Origin: Extensimonas perlucida
GTDB taxonomy: Bacteria > Pseudomonadota > Gammaproteobacteria > Burkholderiales > Burkholderiaceae_C
Direction of reading: 5' to 3'
Length of the DNA stretch: 64,000 bases
Assembly: GCF_007655255.1 (NCBI RefSeq)
Contig: NZ_VMYE01000004.1
Location: forward strand, 124,001-188,000
Shown: positions 58,251-64,000 of the stretch, piece by piece
Position numbering within the stretch: position 1 is the stretch's first letter
Layout of the letters: the number at the start of each line of letters is the position of its first letter
Translations under genes and position numbers: made by a program
Notes under the pieces: model-generated
The model's database searches: none
Told to the model about the DNA's origin: nothing
Seen by the model: the letters and a program-made list of their open reading frames with translations, nothing else

Positions 58251-59498
58251 ATGCCTTTCTCCGGCCCGTTCTCCAGCCCGTTTTCGCGCCGCCTCTATCT
58301 GCGCCTGTGGCTCGCCGTGGTCGCGGCCGTGATGGTGCTCACGCTGGCCGTGGGCCTGGCCTGGCACATCGCCGCCGAGCATTGGGCGGCCGAGCGCCTG
58401 GCCGCCGAACAAAGCGGCGCGCCAGTGCAACCGCCGGGGCGCATGCTGCGCCTGCTCGATGCGCAAGGCCGGCCCGTGCTTGCGGGCCTGGCCACGCGCG
58501 TGCCCGCGCCGCCCGGCGAGAAGCTGGCGCTGCGCATCGAAGGCGCAGACGGCCGCACCTACCGCCTGGAGCTGGCGCCGCGCCAGGACCGCGGCCCTGG
58601 CCACCCGCCGCCGGGTGCTTTCTGGCTGCGCCCGCCGTTTGGCTTTGTGTGGATGCTGGGCATCGTGGCGCTTGCGGTGGCGCTGGGCATGTTCCCCATC
58701 CTGCGACGCCTGCTGCAACGGCTCGAGGTGCTGCAGCGCAGCATGAAGCGCTTCGGCGATGGCGACCTGGCCGTGCGCGCACCGGTGCACGGGCGCGACG
58801 AGGTGGCTGATCTGTCGCGCCAGTTCAACGCCGCGGCAGCGCGCATCGAGGCGCTGGTGCAGTCGCACAAGTCGCTGCTCGCCAACGCTTCGCACGAGCT
58901 GCGCTCGCCGCTTGCGCGCATCCGCATGGGGCTGGAGCTCATGTCTGGCGAGCAGCCGGCGCCCGCGTTTCGCGCCGAAATTTTGCGCAACATCGCCGAG
59001 CTCGACCAGCTCGTCGATGAAATCCTGCTCGCGAGCCGCCTGGACGCACGCGAGGCCGACGTGGGCACCTTCGAGCGCGTCGATCTGGTCGGCCTGGCTG
59101 CCGAGGAATGCGCGCGCGTGCATGCCGAGCTGCACACCGACGCCGCGGCGCTCGAAGTGCAGGGTGTGGCCAAGCTGCTGCGCCGCGCGCTGCGTAACCT
59201 GCTCGAAAACGCGCGCCGCTACAGCCAGGGCGAGATCACCGTGAGCGTGCAGCGTCAGGGCAACATGGCCGAGCTGCGCGTGCGCGACCACGGCCCCGGC
59301 GTGCCCGAAGACTTGCGCGAGCGCATCTTCGAGCCCTTTTACCGCCTGCCCGGCGCGAGCGAGCGCGCGGGCGGCGTAGGTCTGGGGCTGGCGCTGGTGC
59401 GCTCGATCGCGCGCCGCCACCACGGCAGCGTGCACTGCGAGGCCAACCCCGACGGCGGCGCCTGCTTCGTGCTGCGTCTGCCGCTGCCGGCGCAGTGA
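58251..59498 (+). CDS. Two-component sensor histidine kinase
   Basis: A 415-residue membrane kinase, partner of the upstream regulator. TM1 at about residues 17-40 (LWLAVVAAVMVLTLAVGLAW), a ~95-residue periplasmic sensor segment, TM2 near 130 (FVWMLGIVALAVALGMFPIL), then HAMP (QRSMKRFGDGDLAVRAPVHG). The H-box His lies in NASHELRSPLARIRMGLEL, N-box in LRNLLENARRYSQ and G-boxes in DHGPGVPEDL and GVGLGLALVRS. Start ATG 58251. The signal sensed is unknown. Confidence 0.93.
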   Translation: MPFSGPFSSPFSRRLYLRLWLAVVAAVMVLTLAVGLAWHIAAEHWAAERLAAEQSGAPVQPPGRMLRLLDAQGRPVLAGLATRVPAPPGEKLALRIEGADGRTYRLELAPRQDRGPGHPPPGAFWLRPPFGFVWMLGIVALAVALGMFPILRRLLQRLEVLQRSMKRFGDGDLAVRAPVHGRDEVADLSRQFNAAAARIEALVQSHKSLLANASHELRSPLARIRMGLELMSGEQPAPAFRAEILRNIAELDQLVDEILLASRLDAREADVGTFERVDLVGLAAEECARVHAELHTDAAALEVQGVAKLLRRALRNLLENARRYSQGEITVSVQRQGNMAELRVRDHGPGVPEDLRERIFEPFYRLPGASERAGGVGLGLALVRSIARRHHGSVHCEANPDGGACFVLRLPLPAQ

Positions 59499-59513
59499 TT
59501 CACGCCGCCGCGC

Positions 59514-60365
59514 TCACTGCCCCACGATGCGCCGCAGCGCGCGCAGCCGCTCGGCTACCGCTGCGGCATCTTCACTGCCTTGCGCGTGCTCCAGATAGGC
59601 TTCGAGGTCGGCCACGGCGCGTGCGGGCTCGCCTTGTGCGGCATAAAGCAAGCCGCGGTCGCGCCGCTCCTCCCACACCCGCGGCAGCAGCACCACGAGC
59701 CGGTCCTGCACGGCCAGCAAGCGCTCGGCGTCGTGCTGCGCGCCGTAAATTTCCTTGAGGTTGCGCAGCATGCGCGCCACGACGTCGCGCGGCGTGGCCG
59801 CCTGCAGGTACAGACTCAACGGCATTTCGTCCGGCACGAGGCCGCGCTCATCCTGGTAGAGCTCGAGCCGCTCGAGCAGTTCCTCGCGCCCCAGCGACTG
59901 CCCCGTGACCGGGTCTATCACCACCTGACCGTTGGGCAGCACCACCTTGACCATGAAATGCCCCGGAAACGCCACACCGCGCACCTGCAGCCCCGCGCCC
60001 TGGGCCAGTTCCAGCCACAGCACCGCGAGCGACACGGGAATGCCGCGGCGCGTGGCCAGCACATGGTGCAAAAAGCTGTTTTCCGGGTCGTAGTAGTTGT
60101 TGGCATTGCCGCCAAAGCCCAGTTCGGCAAAGAACAACTGGTTCAACTGGCGCAGCCGCTGCAGCGCCGAGGCATTGCGCGAGATACGGCGCTGCAGCCG
60201 GGCCTGCACCTGGTCCACTTCGCCGAGCACCTGCTGCAGGTCGAGTTCGGGGTATTCGTCCTGCGCGATGCTGGCCGCCGCTTCGAGCAATGGAAAATGG
60301 GCGTCGCTTTGCACCAGCGTCGCAAAATAATCGAGCGGGGTCGGAGGGGAATCATCGAAAAGCAT
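59514..60365 (-). CDS. SirB1-family protein (transglutaminase-like fold plus TPR)
   Basis: A 283-residue protein of the SirB1 family: N-terminal helices, then the core NQLFFAELGFGGNANNYYDP followed by NSFLHHVLATRRGIPVSLAV, GLQVRGVAFPGHFMVKVVLP and DPVTGQSLGREELLERL, and a C-terminal TPR-like segment (RRDRGLLYAAQGEPARAVAD). The usual Cys of transglutaminases is not obvious, as in many SirB1 proteins. Role in bacteria is unclear. Start ATG 60365. Downstream of murJ on the same strand. Confidence 0.85.
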   Translation of the reverse strand: MLFDDSPPTPLDYFATLVQSDAHFPLLEAAASIAQDEYPELDLQQVLGEVDQVQARLQRRISRNASALQRLRQLNQLFFAELGFGGNANNYYDPENSFLHHVLATRRGIPVSLAVLWLELAQGAGLQVRGVAFPGHFMVKVVLPNGQVVIDPVTGQSLGREELLERLELYQDERGLVPDEMPLSLYLQAATPRDVVARMLRNLKEIYGAQHDAERLLAVQDRLVVLLPRVWEERRDRGLLYAAQGEPARAVADLEAYLEHAQGSEDAAAVAERLRALRRIVGQ

Positions 60366-60433
60366 GGGTTTCGCGTGCGCTGCAGCAAACCTGCGCAATC
60401 TATACCAAAGACGCCAAAGCCGGGTTCACACCA

Positions 60434-61999
60434 TCAGCGCCGCAGCAGCTGCCGCAGCTGCAGCCCCGCGGCCCACAGCGCGCCGAAATACACCGCCGCC
60501 GCCGCACACAGGATCATGGCCAGCAGGCCCGCGCGTCGCATGCCGTCGGCACGCAGCGCAAGCCACGGAAAGTGCTGCGCCGCCCACACCAGCAGCACGG
60601 CCAGCAAGGCGCTGGCCGCCACCACTTGCAACGCAAAACGCCCCCAGCCCGGCTGCGGCCGGTAGCTGCCGCGCCGCAGCAAGCCCACGAGCAGCCACAG
60701 CGCATTCACGAGCGCCCCCAGCCCGATCGACAAGGCCAGCCCCGCATGCGCCAAGAGCGGCACCAGCGCCACGTTGAGCAGCTGCGTGATCACCAGCACC
60801 ACCACCGCGATGCGCACCGGCGTGCGGATGTCCTGGCTTGCGTAGTAGCCGGGCGCGAGCACCTTGATCGCCACCAGCCCGAGCAGGCCCGCGCCATAGC
60901 CGACCAGGGCGCGCGCGATCTGCCCCACGTCGCCATCGTGCAGCGCGCCGTGGTGGAACAGCGTGGCCACGAGCGGCGTGGCAAAGGTCAGCAGCGCCAC
61001 CGCGCAGGGCACGGCCAGCAGCACCACGAGGCGCAAGCCCCAGTCGAGCATGGCCGAATAGCGCTGCGCATCACCCGCTGCGCGCGCCGCCGCGAGCTGC
61101 GGCGTCAGCACCACGCCCAGCGCCACGCCCAGCAGCGCCGTGGGGAATTCCATCAGGCGGTCGGCATAGAACAGCCACGTGACGCTGCCCGGCGCGAGGT
61201 ACGAGGCGATCTGCGTGTTGATCATCAGCGAAAACTGCGCCACGCCGACGCCGAGCAAGGCCGGCGCCATCAGCTTGAGGATGCGCCGCACGCCAGGGTG
61301 CGCCCAGGCCGCGCGGATTTCGGCCCAGCGCAGACCGATGCGCGGCAGCAGCCCCATGCGCAGCAGCACGGGCAGCTGCACGCCCAGCTGCAGCACGCCG
61401 CCCAGCATCACACCACCCGCCATGGCGTAAATCGGCTCGATGCCGCGCGCCGCAAGCTGCGGCGCGCCGAGCCAGGCCGCGGCGATCATGCTGAGGTTCA
61501 AAAGCACCGGCGTCGCCGCCGGCAGCGCAAAATGCTTCCAGGTATTGAGCACCCCCGAGGCCAGCGCCACCAGCGACATGCAGCCTATGTACGGGAACAT
61601 CCAGCGCGTCATCGCCACAGCCGCGTCGAACCCCGCGGGGCTCTGGTGCAGGCCGCTCGCGAGCGCCCACACGAGCACAGGCGCACCGAGCACGCCCAGC
61701 GCGCAGGTCAGCACCAGCACCCAGGTGAGCACCGTGGCCACGCTGGCGATCAGCGCGCGCGTGGCTTCGGCGCCGCGCTGCTCCCTGGTGGCCGCGAGCA
61801 CGGGCACGAAAGCCTGGCTGAACGCCCCTTCGGCAAACAGGCGCCGAAACAGGTTGGGAATGCGAAACGCCACATTGAAGGCGTCGGTCAGCACATTCGC
61901 GCCAAACATCGACGCCATGAGCAAGTCGCGCACCAGCCCCGTGATGCGCGAGGCCAGGGTCAGCAAAGAGACGGTGGAGGCGGCTTTGAAAAGTGACAC
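60434..61999 (-). CDS. murJ: Lipid II flippase MurJ
   Basis: A 521-residue MATE/MOP-superfamily membrane protein that flips lipid II across the inner membrane. [20 protein letters not shown] at residues ~17-36 with the conserved Arg residues, [20 protein letters not shown] and about 14 hydrophobic helices are typical. I inferred a GTG start at 61999 (product [20 protein letters not shown]); longer frames extend into the rpsT promoter region without similarity. Divergent from rpsT, the standard murJ/rpsT arrangement in beta-proteobacteria. Confidence 0.95.
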   Translation of the reverse strand: MSLFKAASTVSLLTLASRITGLVRDLLMASMFGANVLTDAFNVAFRIPNLFRRLFAEGAFSQAFVPVLAATREQRGAEATRALIASVATVLTWVLVLTCALGVLGAPVLVWALASGLHQSPAGFDAAVAMTRWMFPYIGCMSLVALASGVLNTWKHFALPAATPVLLNLSMIAAAWLGAPQLAARGIEPIYAMAGGVMLGGVLQLGVQLPVLLRMGLLPRIGLRWAEIRAAWAHPGVRRILKLMAPALLGVGVAQFSLMINTQIASYLAPGSVTWLFYADRLMEFPTALLGVALGVVLTPQLAAARAAGDAQRYSAMLDWGLRLVVLLAVPCAVALLTFATPLVATLFHHGALHDGDVGQIARALVGYGAGLLGLVAIKVLAPGYYASQDIRTPVRIAVVVLVITQLLNVALVPLLAHAGLALSIGLGALVNALWLLVGLLRRGSYRPQPGWGRFALQVVAASALLAVLLVWAAQHFPWLALRADGMRRAGLLAMILCAAAAVYFGALWAAGLQLRQLLRR

Positions 62000-62114
62000 C
62001 GGCGGGAGTGTATGCGCAGCCAGCCTTGCACCACCCCCTGCGCCACGCATTGCGCACGGCCAGCTCACGCGCAAGACAGCCGCGCAAACACGCGCAAAGC
62101 GCAGAGCCAAAGGA

Positions 62115-62120
62115 TATAAT
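62115..62120 (+). promoter_or_regulatory. Putative -10 box of the rpsT promoter
   Basis: Perfect TATAAT, 47 bp before the rpsT ATG; a clear -35 was not found. Confidence 0.5.
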
Positions 62121-62166
62121 GCCCGGCTTTGCTGACAACACCCACAGACACCCAAGGAACCCAGTC

Positions 62167-62463
62167 ATGGCATCCAAGCCCCAAAAGAAAAACCCGCGCC
62201 TCGCGTCGGGCCGCAAGCGCGCCCGTCAGGACGTCAAACTCAACGCCGCGAACAGCTCGCTGCGCTCCAAATACCGCACCGCCGTGAAAAACGTCGAAAA
62301 AGCCGTGCTCGCCGGCGACAAGACCAAGGCCACGGAACTCTTCGCCAAAATGCAATCGGTGGTCGATACCGTGGCCGACAAGGGCATCTTCCACAAGAAC
62401 AAGGCCGCACGCGACAAGAGCCGCATCGCCGCCAAAGTCAAGGCGCTGGCACTTTCTGCCTGA
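62167..62463 (+). CDS. rpsT: 30S ribosomal protein S20
   Basis: A 98-residue, Lys/Arg/Ala-rich primary 16S rRNA-binding protein. [40 protein letters not shown] and [20 protein letters not shown] are the conserved S20 pattern. It has its own promoter and is followed by two hairpins. Confidence 0.97.
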   Translation: MASKPQKKNPRLASGRKRARQDVKLNAANSSLRSKYRTAVKNVEKAVLAGDKTKATELFAKMQSVVDTVADKGIFHKNKAARDKSRIAAKVKALALSA

Positions 62464-62497
62464 ACGCCGGCAGAGCGTCCCGCCTTTTTTATCAGCC

Positions 62498-62517
62498 CGA
62501 GCGGCCTTAGCCGCTCG
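62498..62517 (+). terminator. Hairpin downstream of rpsT
   Basis: CGAGCGGC-CTTA-GCCGCTCG, 8-bp perfect stem, with only a weak T-tract after it. Confidence 0.4.
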
Positions 62518-62548
62518 CCGTTTGTAAACGGTGCGCTGTCAGCAAAGC

Positions 62549-62576
62549 AAAAAGCCGTCGCAAGACGGCTTTTTTG
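62549..62576 (+). terminator. Strong Rho-independent terminator after rpsT
   Basis: AAGCCGTC-GCAA-GACGGCTT followed by TTTTGTT (stem 62552-62571). It insulates the following TnpB-like/transporter operon from rpsT. Confidence 0.9.
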
Positions 62577-62617
62577 TTGCCCTTCTCCAGTCCGTCCTGG
62601 TTTTTTTACACCCCAAA

Positions 62618-62660
62618 ACTTCATATAGGAACATGCTACACTCCGCTTCCTATATGAAGT
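62618..62660 (+). promoter_or_regulatory. Perfect 13-bp inverted repeat around the start of the TnpB-like gene
   Basis: ACTTCATATAGGA (62618-62630) and TCCTATATGAAGT (62648-62660) are exact reverse complements, 17 bp apart. The left arm contains the AGGA that could serve the ATG at 62633; the right arm contains the in-frame ATG at 62654. An extended -10-like TGC-TACACT (62634-62642) lies in the loop. It could be an operator or an RNA hairpin controlling translation. Confidence 0.75.
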
Positions 62661-63265
62661 CCGTGCTGCGCATTCCCCTCGACACCTCCCCTGAGCAAGG
62701 GCAGCGGCTGCAGGCATTGCAGCAGGGGTTTGCGCAACTGTGCAATGCGCTCGCGCCGCTGGTGCAAAACACCCGCGTGTGGAACCGCGTGGCCTTGCAT
62801 CACCTGGCTTACAAGGCACTGCGCGCGCAGTTCCCGGCCATGGGCTCGCAGATGGTGTGCAACGCCATCTACTCCGTATCTCGCACCTGCAGGGTGGTGT
62901 TCCAGCACCCGGACAGCCCGTTCAACCTCACGCGCCTGGGCGATAAGCCTTTGCCGCTGTTGCGCTTTACCGACAGCTGCCCGGTGTATTTCGACCGGCA
63001 CACGCTGAGCCTCAAGGCGGGCCAGCTGTCCATGTTCACGCTGGACGGACGCATGCGCTTTCAACTGTCCTTGCGCCCCGAAGACGAGGCCGCCTTCCAC
63101 ACGCAGAAATTGCGCGAAATCGTGCTCTCGCGCCGCGCCGACGGCATTTATGAATTGGCCTTCTGGCTCACGGACCCTGACGAGGAGGCGCCGCAAAACC
63201 CTGCCGCGGACGCCACCGGCACCGCTGAAATTCCCGAATACGTGATGGTGGAGGAAACCGTATGA
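62633..63265 (+). CDS. TnpB-like N-terminal-half protein lacking the RuvC nuclease domain
   Basis: A 210-residue protein (203 if ATG 62654 is used). It resembles the N-terminal (wedge/REC) half of IS200/IS605 TnpB: RIPLDTSPEQGQRLQALQQG, CNALAPLV followed by NRVALHHLAYKALRAQF, then SQMVCNAIYSVSRT, YFDRHTLSLKAGQLSMFTLD, GRMRFQLSL and LSRRADGIYELAFWL. In TnpB the RuvC domain (motif around GVDLG) would follow directly; here the protein ends in an acidic tail, IPEYVMVEETV. There is no RuvC catalytic residue and no remnant downstream. Its stop overlaps the next gene's ATG (ATGA), coupling it to a type I secretion transporter. Similarity is by eye; function unknown. Confidence 0.7.
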   Translation: MLHSASYMKSVLRIPLDTSPEQGQRLQALQQGFAQLCNALAPLVQNTRVWNRVALHHLAYKALRAQFPAMGSQMVCNAIYSVSRTCRVVFQHPDSPFNLTRLGDKPLPLLRFTDSCPVYFDRHTLSLKAGQLSMFTLDGRMRFQLSLRPEDEAAFHTQKLREIVLSRRADGIYELAFWLTDPDEEAPQNPAADATGTAEIPEYVMVEETV

Positions 63266-64000
63266 ACCCCAACAAACGCCCTGCCGCCGAATTGCGGGAG
63301 GCCCTGGCCACGCTGCGCCCGTATTTCGTGCGCGCAAGCTGGCTCAGCCTGGCAACCAGCCTGCTCGTGCTCGCCCCCACGGGCTACATGCTCGAGGTCT
63401 ATGACCGCGTGGTCAACAGCCGCAGCCACATGACGCTGGCCATGCTCACGCTGCTCGTGCTCGGCGCCTACCTGCTCATGGAGCTGCTCGAGTGGGTGCG
63501 CACCGCGATCCTGCACGAAGCCGGGATAACGCTCGACCGCAAGATGTCGGCGCGCGTTTTCAATGCCCTTTTCGAGGCCAACCTGCGCCGCGTGCCCGGC
63601 GGCATGGTGCAGTCGATGAACGACCTGCGCACGGTGCGCGACTTTCTGCATGCCTCGGTGCTCACCGCGCTCATGGAGGCGCCTGCCTCCATCGTCTTTG
63701 CCATCCTGATTTTTGCCATCAGCCCCGTGCTTGGCTGGTCGGCGGTCGTGGGCGCGCTGGTGCAGGTCGGCATCGCCTGGCTCACCGAGCGCAGCACGCA
63801 GCCGCCGCTGTCGGCCGCCAACCGCACCGCGATTGCCGCGCAGCAGTACGCCGACGGCTCGCTGCGCAACGCCGAAGTCATCGAATCCATGGGCATGCTG
63901 CGCGACATCCACAAGCGCTGGATGGACAAGCAGCGCGAATTCCTGCGCCTGCAGGCCGTGGCTTCGGATGCGGCCGGCAGCTACCAGGCCGTGGCCAAAT
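63262..64000 (+). CDS. Type I secretion system permease/ATPase (PrtD-like), N-terminal part
   Basis: 246 residues before the window ends. The N-terminus reads RASWLSLATSLLVLAPTGYM (TM1) then LEVYDRVVNSRSHMTLAMLT, a pattern typical of PrtD/HlyB-type exporters without a peptidase domain; TM helices follow (MLTLLVLGAYLLMELLEWV, APASIVFAILIFAISPVLGW). The ATP-binding domain lies beyond the edge. It exports proteins with C-terminal signals together with an HlyD-like adaptor and TolC, presumably encoded downstream. Translationally coupled to the TnpB-like gene. Confidence 0.9.
   Translation, partial: MNPNKRPAAELREALATLRPYFVRASWLSLATSLLVLAPTGYMLEVYDRVVNSRSHMTLAMLTLLVLGAYLLMELLEWVRTAILHEAGITLDRKMSARVFNALFEANLRRVPGGMVQSMNDLRTVRDFLHASVLTALMEAPASIVFAILIFAISPVLGWSAVVGALVQVGIAWLTERSTQPPLSAANRTAIAAQQYADGSLRNAEVIESMGMLRDIHKRWMDKQREFLRLQAVASDAAGSYQAVAK

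Noticed and set aside
60290-61996. 568-codon plus-strand ORF over murJ
   Set aside because: Antisense to murJ, low-complexity His/Arg/Gln-rich, no recognisable domain.

Overview
GC-rich (about 66%) beta-proteobacterial chromosome, almost certainly a member of the Comamonadaceae (Burkholderiales). The evidence is the pilMNOPQ-aroK-aroB block divergent from mrcA, trpE/trpG/trpD/trpC with an adjoining chorismate mutase, DUF4148 proteins, a DUF3683 oxidoreductase, and a short GCGCTT-rich motif typical of this family that recurs at least a dozen times. No rRNA, tRNA or CRISPR array was found. Dense coding on both strands leaves many long antisense shadow ORFs, which are not annotated.

Layout: 0-1.5 kb, start of a DUF3683 oxidoreductase and an Xre/RES toxin-antitoxin pair. 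1.5-8.2 kb, gltBD (glutamate synthase) followed by a 142-bp tandem array made from the gltD 3' end. 8.3-9.2 kb, a REP-associated tyrosine transposase with its inverted ends. 9.2-19.5 kb, frmA, a methyltransferase, dgt, aroB, aroK and pilQPONM. 19.8-28.5 kb, mrcA, cyaY, lptM, coaD, rsmD, two M16 peptidases and ftsY. 28.5-31.8 kb, a DUF1810 gene, a flavin reductase gene split by an inverted-repeat element, rpoH under a CIRCE operator, and an MNT/HEPN pair. 31.9-38.5 kb, ung and a trp cluster (trpE, chorismate mutase-TrpG fusion, lysE, trpD, two small genes, trpC) with a candidate Trp-rich leader peptide. 38.6-46.3 kb, a transglutaminase / ATP-grasp-alpha-E / transglutaminase operon. 46.4-53.2 kb, vapBC, an OprB-type porin, prlF-yhaV and an MmeI-like restriction-modification enzyme. 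53.2-60.4 kb, gph, rpe, two DUF4148 genes around a LysR regulator, a two-component system and a SirB1 protein. 60.4-64 kb, murJ, rpsT, and a TnpB-like N-terminal fragment gene coupled to a type I secretion ABC transporter that runs off the end.

Most of the window is housekeeping. The unusual material is (1) a RuvC-less TnpB-like protein translationally coupled to a type I secretion transporter, behind a perfect 13-bp inverted repeat; (2) a 161-bp MITE family with CTAG-like target duplications, open in both directions, one copy of which adds 55 residues in frame to phosphoglycolate phosphatase while another rewrites the YhaV C-terminus; (3) tandem amplification of the gltD tail; and (4) a second dispersed repeat read in frame inside several conserved enzymes (TrpE, LysE, Gph, GltB). 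Four toxin-antitoxin-type pairs and one single-chain restriction system are scattered through the accessory segments.
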